Assembly (NCBI RefSeq): GCF_903970965.1
Contig: NZ_CAJCKW010000006.1
Coordinates: 124,001-188,000, forward strand
DNA: 64,000 nucleotides
DNA from: Aureimonas sp. ME7
Lineage (GTDB): Bacteria; Pseudomonadota; Alphaproteobacteria; Rhizobiales; Rhizobiaceae
Direction of reading: 5' to 3'
Positions 46,621 through 54,597 of the stretch are shown here, in pieces; positions within the stretch are counted from its first letter, which is position 1, and each line of letters opens with the position of its first letter. Below the pieces are notes generated by a model. It was not told the origin of the DNA. It worked only from the letters and a program-made list of their open reading frames with translations, and did not search any database. A program made the translations under genes and the position numbers.

Positions 46621-47614
46621 CGACACCATCCCCAGCAACCGGCAAGCGGCGGAACCGGCACCCGTCGACGAGGGCAAGCTGCCGCTGGAGCGCGCCCGGT
46701 CCGAGCTCGACATCCGCCAGCTTCGCATCCTGAGTTCGGTTCTGGAGGAGCGCAGCGTTTCGCGCGCGGCTGCCCTCCTTGGTCTCAGCCAGCCCGCCGT
46801 CAGCCTGTCGCTGCGGCGCCTGCGCGGGCTGACCGGCGACCCGCTGCTCGTCCGGGGCGCGCGCGGCTTCCTGCGCACCGAGCGCGGCGAAGACGTCCTC
46901 GTGCTGATCGGACGCATCCTGTCGGACGTCGATCATCTCGTGGGACGCGAGGCCGAGTTCGACCCCGGCTCCTCGGACCGGCACGTGCGCATCATCGCGG
47001 CCACGGGCCTCGGCCCCTTCCTGGTTCCCCAGTTCGTGCGCTCCTTAAGCGCGGCGGCGCCCGGCATGTCGCTGGAAATCGCACCCATGCCCGGTCCGGC
47101 CGCGCTCGATGCTCTTCTGAACTCCGGCGAGGCGGACCTCGTTCTCGGCCATCGGCCGCTGGAGGGGCGCGACCTGCGCGCCGAGGAGCTGATGGAATGC
47201 GAGGTCGTGTGCATGGTGGATCGCGCCCATCCGGCCGCGGGGCGCCGGGCGATCGCCATGGACGAGTACCTCGGCTTCGAGCACCTGTCGCCCAATCCCG
47301 CCCATGCCGACGCGGCCAGTCCCATCGACGGGCGCCTCGCCGAACTCGGCCTCAAGCGCTCCGTGCGCATTGCCGTATCGGAATACGCGATGGTCCCGCT
47401 GATCCTGCCGGGCAGCGATCTCGTCTTCACCTCGGTGCGCCCTTTTGCCGACTTCCTGTCGCGCTCAGGCGACTTCGCGGTGATCGGCGCGCCGCCCGAG
47501 TTCGGCCCGATCCACTTCTTCATGCTGTGGCACGAGCGCTCGCAGCATTCCAACTTCGGCGCCTGGCTGCGTCGCTTCACGCGCGAGGCCCTCCGTCAGG
47601 CCTGGGCGTCGTAG
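46610..47614 (+). CDS. LysR-family regulator without a recognisable start codon
   Basis: A LysR protein is complete from its helix-turn-helix (ELDIRQLRILSSVLEERSVSRAAALLGLSQPAVS, nt 46703 onward) to the C-terminus at 47614. The substrate-binding domain (HVRIIAATGLGPFLVPQFVRSL...) is also whole. The frame is open from 46610 but has no ATG, GTG or TTG before the DNA-binding domain. The first in-frame ATG, 46901, would remove that domain. A rare start (CTG 46679 or ATC 46628) is possible, but given the damaged neighbours the start was probably lost. It may once have controlled the reductase or catabolic genes upstream. Confidence 0.6.
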   Translation, partial: AASDDTIPSNRQAAEPAPVDEGKLPLERARSELDIRQLRILSSVLEERSVSRAAALLGLSQPAVSLSLRRLRGLTGDPLLVRGARGFLRTERGEDVLVLIGRILSDVDHLVGREAEFDPGSSDRHVRIIAATGLGPFLVPQFVRSLSAAAPGMSLEIAPMPGPAALDALLNSGEADLVLGHRPLEGRDLRAEELMECEVVCMVDRAHPAAGRRAIAMDEYLGFEHLSPNPAHADAASPIDGRLAELGLKRSVRIAVSEYAMVPLILPGSDLVFTSVRPFADFLSRSGDFAVIGAPPEFGPIHFFMLWHERSQHSNFGAWLRRFTREALRQAWAS

Positions 47615-47987
47615 CGCCAAAGGTCGCGCGACTCATCCACCGCTCCCTGGCGATCGGGAGCGGGCACGCGAGACCTCGCCGGCCAGGGCCGCCGGGCACG
47701 ATCGCTCGCAGTCCCATGCCGGCCTACCCCTCGGGCGCCGCGAACACCGACCACGTCGGGTACCGGCATCGGCCGGGTTTTCGCTTGGCGACGGGCGAGC
47801 GCGTTCCCCCTCGGGCCTCCGGTTTCCGAGCGCGCGTCTACGCTTTCCCCCCTTTTGTCATCAGGCCGGCTCTTCCCTAAGCCGTCCATACCATCCCGTC
47901 ATTGACATTCTAATATACCAATTGTTAGTCTGCAGGCGGATTTGGACCACGGAGTGGCCCGCAGAGCCGGACGACAAGGGAGGACGA
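47615..47987. promoter_or_regulatory. Intergenic region with the uxaC promoter
   Basis: This 373-bp region has no gene. TTGACA at 47902-47907 with TAGTCT at 47926-47931 (18-bp spacer) is a plausible promoter. Its spacer holds the partial inverted repeat CTAATATACCAATTGTTAG (47910-47928), whose TATACCAATT half resembles GntR-type uronate operators such as those of UxuR. The regulator gene is not in the window. AGGGAGGACGA ahead of uxaC is a strong ribosome site. Confidence 0.35.
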
Positions 47988-49388
47988 ATGGCGCTGAACA
48001 GGGACCGGCTCCTGCCGATCGAAACGGAGGCTCGCGCCATCGCGCGGCGCCTGTTCGATGCCGTCGAGAGCCTGCCCATCGTCTCGCCGCACGGCCATAC
48101 CGAGCCCGCGTGGTTCGCCCGGAACGAACGCTTTCCCGATCCCGCCACGCTGTTCGTGGTGCCCGACCATTACATCTTCCGCATGCTGTACAGTCAGGGC
48201 GTGCCGCTGGAGGCGCTCGGCGTGCCGCGCGCGGACGGCGGCGCGAGCGAAACCGACGGGCGCGCGATCTGGCGCCTTTTCGCCCGGCACTACGCCCTGT
48301 TCCGTGGAACACCTTCGCGCCTGTGGTTCGAGCACGCGCTCCAAACGGTGTTCGGCATCGAGGAGCGCCTGTCGGAAAACAATGCCGACGCGCTCTACGA
48401 CCGCATCGCGGAGGCTCTCGGGCGGGACGACATGCGCCCGCGCGCACTCTTCGAGCGCTTCCGCATCGAGGCGATCGCGACCACCGATTCGGCGCTGGAC
48501 GACCTCGCCCATCACGAGGCGATCGCCGCCTCCGGCTGGGGCGGGCGCGTTCTGCCGACCTACCGCCCGGACGCGGTCGTGGACCCCGACCGGCCGGGCT
48601 TCGTGCAGGCGCTCGCGCGCCTTTTCGAGCTGACCGGCGAGCGGGACGACTGGGACGGGTATCTCGGCGCGCACCGCGCGCGCCGCGCCTTCTTCAAGGC
48701 GCGCGGCGCGACCGCGACCGACCACGGCCACCCGAGCGCGCGCACCGCCGATCTGCCGCGCGGGGATGCCGAACAGCTGTTCGACAGGGTGCGCGGCGGC
48801 CGGGCCGACGCGGCCGAGCGCGAGCTCTTCCGCGCCCAGATGCTGACCGAGATGGCGCGCATGAGCCGCGACGACGGGCTCGTGATGCAGATCCACCCGG
48901 GCTCGGTGCGCAACCACAACGCGGCCGTGTTCGAGCGCTTCGGCTTCGACAAGGGCGCCGACATCCCCGCCCGCACGGACTATGTCGAGGCGCTTCGCCC
49001 GCTTCTCCAGGCGGTCGGCAACGATCCGTCCGTGACGGTGATCCTGTTCACGCTGGACGAGACGGCCTATGCGCGCGAGCTCGCCCCGCTCGCCGGCCAT
49101 TACCCCGCGCTCCGGCTCGGCCCCGCCTGGTGGTTCCACGACAGCCCGGAAGGGATGCGACGCTTTCGCGAGGCCACCACCGAGACGGCCGGTTTCTACA
49201 ATACGGTCGGCTTCAACGACGACACGCGCGCCTTTCTGTCGATCCCCGCGCGCCACGACATGGCGCGGCGCGTCGACTGCGCGTTTCTCGCCCGCCTCGT
49301 CTGCGACGGCCGGCTGGACGAGGACGAGGCGCAGGAGGTGGCGCACGACTTCGCCTATCGGCTGGCCAAGGACGCCTACCGACTTTGA
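47988..49388 (+). CDS. uxaC: Uronate (glucuronate/galacturonate) isomerase
   Basis: This 466-aa amidohydrolase-superfamily enzyme isomerises D-glucuronate to fructuronate and D-galacturonate to tagaturonate. Family landmarks are the N-terminal metal motif VSPHGHTEPAWFA (H-X-H, about 34-36) and DHYIFRMLYSQGV. MQIHPGSVRNHN, GPAWWFHDSPEGMRRF and VGFNDDTRAFLSIPARHDMARR follow toward the C-terminus. Length matches UxaC. It is followed after 46 bases by an ABC importer on the same strand, so uptake and first metabolism of a uronate or uronate-containing compound is likely. No uxuA/uxaB homologue is nearby. Confidence 0.93.
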   Translation: MALNRDRLLPIETEARAIARRLFDAVESLPIVSPHGHTEPAWFARNERFPDPATLFVVPDHYIFRMLYSQGVPLEALGVPRADGGASETDGRAIWRLFARHYALFRGTPSRLWFEHALQTVFGIEERLSENNADALYDRIAEALGRDDMRPRALFERFRIEAIATTDSALDDLAHHEAIAASGWGGRVLPTYRPDAVVDPDRPGFVQALARLFELTGERDDWDGYLGAHRARRAFFKARGATATDHGHPSARTADLPRGDAEQLFDRVRGGRADAAERELFRAQMLTEMARMSRDDGLVMQIHPGSVRNHNAAVFERFGFDKGADIPARTDYVEALRPLLQAVGNDPSVTVILFTLDETAYARELAPLAGHYPALRLGPAWWFHDSPEGMRRFREATTETAGFYNTVGFNDDTRAFLSIPARHDMARRVDCAFLARLVCDGRLDEDEAQEVAHDFAYRLAKDAYRL

Positions 49389-49396
49389 ATCGAAGC

Positions 49397-49415
49397 GCCG
49401 GCGCCCGCCGCCGGC
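49397..49415 (+). other. Hairpin between uxaC and the binding-protein gene
   Basis: GCCGGC (49397-49402) and GCCGGC (49410-49415) can pair across a 7-nt loop, 20 bases before the binding-protein ATG. It may modulate mRNA stability or translation. It lacks a T-tract and is a weak call. Confidence 0.25.
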
Positions 49416-49434
49416 TCGATCTGGGAGGATCACC

Positions 49435-50613
49435 ATGCACATCACACGCAGACGCTTCATGGGCACCACCGCCGCAGCGGCCGCCGGCGCGACCCTGTTC
49501 GGCGGCCGCGCCCTGGCCGCGCTCGCCCAACCGTCCAGCCCGGTGACGATCACGGTCGCGGACGTGGCGGGCAATCTCGCCCTGACCCAGGCCGCCATGG
49601 AGCGCTACACCGCGGCCAGGCCCGAATGGGCGAGCCGCATCGCCTTCACCAAGGCGCCCGCGCCCGAGCTGCCGGGCAAGCTGCGCGCCCAGCAGGCGGC
49701 AGGCCGCGTCGACATCGACCTCGTTCTCACCGGCACCGACGCCCTGTCGGCCGGCCTCGACCAGGGGATCTGGACCGACCTCTCGCCCTATATGGCCGAT
49801 CTGCCGAAGCTCGAGGACATCTACATCCCGCAGGCCTTCAAGATGCAAGGGATGGCCAAGAACCACGGCGTCGTCGTTTCCTACTACCCGTCCGGGCCGC
49901 TGATCGAGTACATGCCCGACCGCGTGCCCACCCCCCCAAAGACGGCCGACGAGCTTCTCGCCTGGAGCAAGACGAACCCGAACAAACTGATCTATGCGCG
50001 CCCCGCCAACTCGGGCCCGGGCCGCACCTTCCTGATGGGGCTGCCCTATCTCCTGGGCGACAGCGACCCGCGCGATCCCGAAAAGGGCTGGGAGAAGACC
50101 TGGGCCTATCTAGAGGAACTCGGGCAGAACATCGAGTACTACGCGTCCGGCACCACGCAGACCATGCGCGAGTTCGGCGAGGGCACACGCGACATCGTGG
50201 TCACCACCACGGGCTGGGACATCAACCCGCGCGTGCTCGGCACGGTGCCCGCTGAGGCGATGGTGGGCACGCTCCAGGGCTTCCACTGGGTGACCGACGC
50301 CCACTACATGGTGGTGCCGAAGGGCGTGTCGGAAGAGAAGCTCGCCGTTCTCCTCGACCTCATGAACTTCATGCTGACGCCCGAATCCCAGGCCTACGCC
50401 TACGACGAGGGCTACTTCTACCCCGGCCCCGCGGTGAAGGACGTGCCCTTGTCCATGGCGCCCGAATCCAGCCGGGCGGCGATCGAGGAGTTCGGCCGTC
50501 CCGAATACGACGAGTGGATCGCGTCGAACCCGCTGGAGATCCCGCTCGACGCCGACAAGATCGTCGCCGCGTTCCGCATCTGGGACGAGCGCATCGGCGC
50601 CAAGAAGGGGTGA
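49435..50613 (+). CDS. ABC transporter extracellular solute-binding protein
   Basis: This 392-aa exported binding protein has a twin-arginine-like leader (TRRRFMGTTAAAAAGATLFGGRALA). A type 1/type 8 solute-binding fold follows (VTITVADVAGNLALTQAAMERYTAARPEWASRI), with a hinge region near TFLMGLPYLLGDSDP and YFYPGPAVKDVPLSM. It resembles binding proteins of the Fe3+/polyamine/sugar-phosphate group. Close linkage to uxaC suggests a uronate or sugar-acid ligand. GGGAGGATCACC precedes the start. A perfect hairpin after its stop may keep this part of the mRNA abundant. Confidence 0.85.
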   Translation: MHITRRRFMGTTAAAAAGATLFGGRALAALAQPSSPVTITVADVAGNLALTQAAMERYTAARPEWASRIAFTKAPAPELPGKLRAQQAAGRVDIDLVLTGTDALSAGLDQGIWTDLSPYMADLPKLEDIYIPQAFKMQGMAKNHGVVVSYYPSGPLIEYMPDRVPTPPKTADELLAWSKTNPNKLIYARPANSGPGRTFLMGLPYLLGDSDPRDPEKGWEKTWAYLEELGQNIEYYASGTTQTMREFGEGTRDIVVTTTGWDINPRVLGTVPAEAMVGTLQGFHWVTDAHYMVVPKGVSEEKLAVLLDLMNFMLTPESQAYAYDEGYFYPGPAVKDVPLSMAPESSRAAIEEFGRPEYDEWIASNPLEIPLDADKIVAAFRIWDERIGAKKG

Positions 50614-50632
50614 CCTTTCGATCCCGCTTGGC

Positions 50633-50654
50633 GCGGCCGGCACATGCCGGCCGC
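50633..50654 (+). other. Perfect inverted repeat between binding-protein and ATPase genes
   Basis: A 10-bp perfect stem around a 2-base centre (core CGGCCGGCACATGCCGGCCG) lies 20 bases after the binding-protein stop. Such intercistronic hairpins commonly protect the upstream message so that the binding protein is made in excess over the membrane subunits. No T-tract follows, so full termination is unlikely. Confidence 0.5.
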
Positions 50655-50689
50655 CGACCGTCTCACCTGCAAGTCGGAGGCCGTTCGCG

Positions 50690-51790
50690 ATGAATGCCCA
50701 CAGCAACCCGATCGCCTCCGTCCCGCCGGGCGCCTCGCCCCATGCCGACGGCGGCCGCCTGGAACTCGTCGGCCTGCGCCGCGCCTTCGGTTCCTATACC
50801 GCGCTCGACGGCATCGATCTCAGCGTCGAGCGTGGCGAGTTCATTGCGCTGCTCGGGCCGTCGGGCTGCGGCAAGTCGACGGCCTTGAACTGCATCGCCG
50901 GGCTCCTGCCGCTGACGGGCGGAGAAATTCGCCTCGACGGGCGTGCGATCCACGAGCTGGAGCCCGAAAAGCGCGGCTTCGGCATGGTGTTCCAGAGCTA
51001 CGCCCTGTTTCCGCACCTGACGATCCGCCGGAACGTCGGCTTCGGCCTCGCGATGCAAGGCGTGCCGCGGGCCGAGGCCGACGCGCGCATCGACGCAGCG
51101 CTCGATCTCGTGCGCCTGCGCAGCCAAGCCGATAAGCTGCCGGGGCAGTTGTCGGGCGGCCAGCAGCAGCGCGTGGCGATCGCGCGCGCCATCGTCATCC
51201 GCCCGCCCGTGGTCCTGATGGACGAGCCCTTGTCCAACCTCGACGCCAAGCTGCGCCTGGAAATGCGCGCCGAGATCCGCGCCATCCACGAGGCGATCGG
51301 CTCCACCACGATCTACGTGACGCACGACCAGGACGAGGCGCTTTCGCTCGCCGACCGGATCGTCGTCATGGCGAACGGCGTGATCCGCCAGGTCGGCACC
51401 CCGGAAGACCTCTACGAGCGGCCGAGCCAGATCGACGTCGCGGACTTCATGGGATTTCGCACGCGCATCCCGGCCCGGGTCGTCGACGGCGAAGGACATG
51501 TCGAGGCGGTCGGGGCGCGCCTGCGCCTGCCCCCGGCGCGTGGATCGGTGCCGGGCAGCGCCGTCTGGATTTCGGTTCGCCCCGAGGATCTGGTGGCGGG
51601 CGGCTCGGAGGGGATCGAGGCCGAGGTGCGCTCGATCGAGTATCGCGGCCGCGCCTGGTTCGGCTCGGGCACGCTGGCCGACGGAACGCTCGTCTTCTTC
51701 CGTTCCGACGCGTCGCTGGCGAACGGAGCCAAGGTCCGCCTCGGGTTCGATCCCGCCCGCACGCTCGTCTTTCCCCGCGAGGACGCATGA
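50690..51790 (+). CDS. ABC transporter ATP-binding protein
   Basis: This 366-aa ATPase of the PotA/FbpC type has Walker A GPSGCGKSTALN, VFQSYALFPHL, signature LSGGQQQRVAIARA, Walker B VVLMDEPLSNLD and VTHDQDEAL. The C-terminal TOBE domain (VWISVRPEDLVAGG, VRSIEYRGRAWFG) is complete. GGAGG lies 14 bases before the ATG. The stop overlaps the next permease start by 4 bases. It energises import of the solute bound by the protein at 49435. Confidence 0.92.
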   Translation: MNAHSNPIASVPPGASPHADGGRLELVGLRRAFGSYTALDGIDLSVERGEFIALLGPSGCGKSTALNCIAGLLPLTGGEIRLDGRAIHELEPEKRGFGMVFQSYALFPHLTIRRNVGFGLAMQGVPRAEADARIDAALDLVRLRSQADKLPGQLSGGQQQRVAIARAIVIRPPVVLMDEPLSNLDAKLRLEMRAEIRAIHEAIGSTTIYVTHDQDEALSLADRIVVMANGVIRQVGTPEDLYERPSQIDVADFMGFRTRIPARVVDGEGHVEAVGARLRLPPARGSVPGSAVWISVRPEDLVAGGSEGIEAEVRSIEYRGRAWFGSGTLADGTLVFFRSDASLANGAKVRLGFDPARTLVFPREDA

Positions 51791-52704
51791 GCGATCTCGC
51801 CCTTTCCTCCGAGCCCGCGCGCCGGCCGCAGCGTCCCTCGCTCCGCATCCGGCTGGCCGCGCGCGGCATCGACGGCACGACGCTGCTCGTCCTGCCCGGC
51901 CTTGCGGCGGTTCTCGCCCTTTTCGTGTATCCATTCCTCTACGGCGTCGTCGACTCGATCACGCCGACGGAAGGCGCATGGTACGCGAACTACGGGCGCT
52001 TCTTCTCCGACCCGTTCCTTTACAACACGATCGGCGCCACGCTGTGGCTGGCCCTGCCGGTGACGATCGTCAATCTCACGCTCGCCGTTCCGATCGCGCT
52101 GCGCGTCCGGCTGATGCGGCGCCAACGGCTCCTGACGACGATCCTCGTCCTGCCGATCACGCTCGGCACGGTTCTGGTGGCCGAGGGGCTCCTGAACTTC
52201 CTGGGACCGCGCGGCTGGTTCAATCAGGCGCTGATCTTCATCGGCCTTCTGGAAACGCCGCTGCGCCTGACCAACAACTACTGGGGCGTCTTCGCCTCGC
52301 TGCTCATCACCGGCTTCCCCTTCGCCTTTCTTCTGACCTTGTCCTACGTGTCGGGCATCGATCCGGCGATCGAGCAGGCGGCCGCGACGCTCGGCGCCAA
52401 CGCGCGCCGGCGCTTCACCCACGTCTTCCTGCCGCTTCTGGTGCCGGGGCTGGCGGTGACGTTCTGTCTCGCCTTCGTGCAGGCCTTCGCCGTGTTCCCG
52501 TCCGCCGTGCTTCTCGGGGCGCCGGCGGGTGCGACGCGCGTCATCTCGATCGCGGCCTATTCGGCGGCCTTCGAGGAATACAACCACTCGCTCGGCTCGG
52601 CGATCGCGATCATCATGGGCCTCGTGCAACTCGCCGTGGTCGTCGCGGTGCTGGCCCTGCGCGGTCTTTTCTATCGCGGCCCGGCCGGCGGAACCAAGGG
52701 GTGA
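51787..52704 (+). CDS. ABC transporter permease, first subunit
   Basis: This 305-aa inner-membrane permease has about six helices. Its coupling loop is EQAAATLGANARRRFTHVFLPLLVPGL. The N-terminal 30 residues are cytoplasmic. Start and stop are tightly spaced with neighbours (4-base overlap upstream, 4-base gap downstream), so it belongs to the uxaC-transporter unit and forms the channel with the next gene product. Confidence 0.9.
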   Translation: MSDLALSSEPARRPQRPSLRIRLAARGIDGTTLLVLPGLAAVLALFVYPFLYGVVDSITPTEGAWYANYGRFFSDPFLYNTIGATLWLALPVTIVNLTLAVPIALRVRLMRRQRLLTTILVLPITLGTVLVAEGLLNFLGPRGWFNQALIFIGLLETPLRLTNNYWGVFASLLITGFPFAFLLTLSYVSGIDPAIEQAAATLGANARRRFTHVFLPLLVPGLAVTFCLAFVQAFAVFPSAVLLGAPAGATRVISIAAYSAAFEEYNHSLGSAIAIIMGLVQLAVVVAVLALRGLFYRGPAGGTKG

Positions 52705-52708
52705 ACGG

Positions 52709-53554
52709 ATGATCCGCGACCGTGGCATCGGGTCGAAGCTCTGGCGCGCCGCCGTCTGGGGCGTCGCGATCCTCTTCGTCCTCAATCTCCTCGGCGTCAT
52801 CTCGGCCGTGGTGACCAACTCCTTCGCCACCCGCTGGCTGGGCACATGGCTGCCGGTGGATTGGACGACGCGCTGGTACTTCTCGGCCTGGCGCGAGTTC
52901 CAGCTGACCGAGGTGCTGCTCGTCACCTTCCAGATCGTGTTCCTGGTCACGCTCCTGTCGGGGCTGATCGGCATCACGACGGCCTATGCGCTGGCGCGGC
53001 GCGACTTTCCCGGAAAGCGCTTCGCGATCCTCCTGTTCCTCCTGCCGCTTCTGGTCCCACCGCTTACCTACGGCATCCCGCTCGCCACGCTGCTTTACCA
53101 AGTGGGTCTCGGCGGCTCCTTCTGGGGTGTCGTGATCATCAACCTCGTGCCCTCCATCCCCTTCGTGGTTCTGGTGATGATCCCCTTCATCGAGCAGATC
53201 GACCCGCGCATCGAGGCCGCCGCCCGCGTCTTCGGGGCGGGCACCACCAGCCTGTTCACGCGGATCCTCCTGCCGCTTCTCCTGCCGGGCATGCTGGCGG
53301 CGCTGCTTCTCGTCCTGGTGCGCACGATCGCCATGTTCGAGCTGACCTTCCTGGTCGCCGGCCCGACCAGCCAGACGCTGGTCGTCTCGCTCTACTACGC
53401 CGTCTTCGCGTCGGGCGTGCGCGCCTCGCAGTCGATCGACGCGATGGCCGTCGTCTACATGATCACGACCCTGTTCTGGCTGGTGCTGGCACTGCGCTTC
53501 GTGAACCCGACGCAGATCGTGGCGCGCGCCAAGCAGTCGCAGCCGGCGCACTGA
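52709..53554 (+). CDS. ABC transporter permease, second subunit
   Basis: This 281-aa inner-membrane permease has about six helices. Its coupling loop is EAAARVFGAGTTSLFTRILLPLLLPGM. It completes the importer. The start at 52709 is preferred over longer frames because it begins just before the first membrane helix and follows the previous stop by 4 bases. It is the last gene of the rightward unit and faces iolE. Confidence 0.9.
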   Translation: MIRDRGIGSKLWRAAVWGVAILFVLNLLGVISAVVTNSFATRWLGTWLPVDWTTRWYFSAWREFQLTEVLLVTFQIVFLVTLLSGLIGITTAYALARRDFPGKRFAILLFLLPLLVPPLTYGIPLATLLYQVGLGGSFWGVVIINLVPSIPFVVLVMIPFIEQIDPRIEAAARVFGAGTTSLFTRILLPLLLPGMLAALLLVLVRTIAMFELTFLVAGPTSQTLVVSLYYAVFASGVRASQSIDAMAVVYMITTLFWLVLALRFVNPTQIVARAKQSQPAH

Positions 53555-53568
53555 AGGGCCCCGCGCGC

Positions 53569-53587
53569 GGCGGGCGATCGGCCCGCC
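53569..53587. terminator. Hairpin between convergent transporter and inositol operons
   Basis: GGCGGGC (53569-53575), loop GATCG, and GCCCGCC (53581-53587) form a perfect 7-bp stem 15 bases after the permease stop and about 100 bases before the iolE stop on the other strand. No clear T-tract follows. It probably marks the end of one or both transcripts. Confidence 0.4.
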
Positions 53588-53685
53588 CGCCGCTTCCAGC
53601 GTGTGGCGGCGAATGCCGACGCGCTCGCCCGGCCGGTCGGAAGGCGCCCGCGCCGGGCTTCATCCCCTCAAGCGGGGGCGACGCC

Positions 53686-54597
53686 CTATGCCGCCGCCCC
53701 CTCCCGATCGAGGCCGGCCTCGCGCGCCATCGCGCGCAGCGCCTTCAGGCCCATGGCCTGATAGTGCCGAGGTTCGCGCACCGACGGGTCCTGCTCGGCC
53801 TCGATGACGAGCCAGCCGGCGTAGCCGTGCCCGGCCGCGAGCCGTAGGACCGGGGCGAAGTCCACCCCCCCTTCCGCGTCGCCCGGCACGGTGAAGACGC
53901 CGCGTCGAACGCCCTCCAGAAAGGAAAGGCCTTCCTCGCGCACCTGCCGCATGATCTCGGGGCGCACGTTCTTGGCGTGAATGTGCGCGACGCGTCCCAT
54001 GTGACGCTTCGCGACCTCGGCCGGGTCGCCGCCGCCGAAGAAGCAATGCCCCGTATCGAAGAGGAGCCTCGTGGCCGGCCCCGTCTCGCGCATCAGCCGG
54101 TCGATCTCGGCCGGGGTCTCGACCACGGTTCCCATGTGGTGATGGTAGACCAGCGTGATGCCCTGTTCGGCCGCGAAGGCGGCGAGCGCCTCGACGCCTC
54201 GCCCGAAGGCCGCCCAGTCCCCGTCCGCGAGGACGGGCTTATCGTTCACCGCCGTGTCGTCCGCCCCGTGGATCGCGTTGGAGGTCTCGCAGACGATGAC
54301 CACGGTCGAGCCGACCGCCTTCAGAAGGTCGAGAAAGGGCTGCATCGCCGCCTTCTCGGTCTCGATGTCGTTCACCAGAAGGTTGGTGGAGTGCCAGCCC
54401 GACACGTAGCGAAGGCCGCGCCGGCCGAGCGCCGCCTCGATGCCCTCCGGGGTCGTCGGCAGCTTGTGCCCCTTCTCGATCCCGTCGAAGCCGATCGCGG
54501 CCGCCTCGTCGAGGCATTGCTCGAGCGAGATATGGGCGCCGAGCGAGCGATCGTCGTCGTTGGTCCAGGCGATGGGATTGGTGCCGTAAAGAATCAT
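53686..54597 (-). CDS. iolE: Inosose dehydratase
   Basis: This 303-aa xylose-isomerase-like TIM barrel dehydrates 2-keto-myo-inositol to 3D-trihydroxycyclohexane-1,2-dione. Metal and catalytic positions include [39 protein letters not shown] and [12 protein letters not shown], ending with [15 protein letters not shown]. The start ATG at 54597 overlaps the iolD stop by 4 bases. It is the third gene of the iolC-iolD-iolE unit. Confidence 0.93.
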   Translation of the reverse strand: MILYGTNPIAWTNDDDRSLGAHISLEQCLDEAAAIGFDGIEKGHKLPTTPEGIEAALGRRGLRYVSGWHSTNLLVNDIETEKAAMQPFLDLLKAVGSTVVIVCETSNAIHGADDTAVNDKPVLADGDWAAFGRGVEALAAFAAEQGITLVYHHHMGTVVETPAEIDRLMRETGPATRLLFDTGHCFFGGGDPAEVAKRHMGRVAHIHAKNVRPEIMRQVREEGLSFLEGVRRGVFTVPGDAEGGVDFAPVLRLAAGHGYAGWLVIEAEQDPSVREPRHYQAMGLKALRAMAREAGLDREGAAA

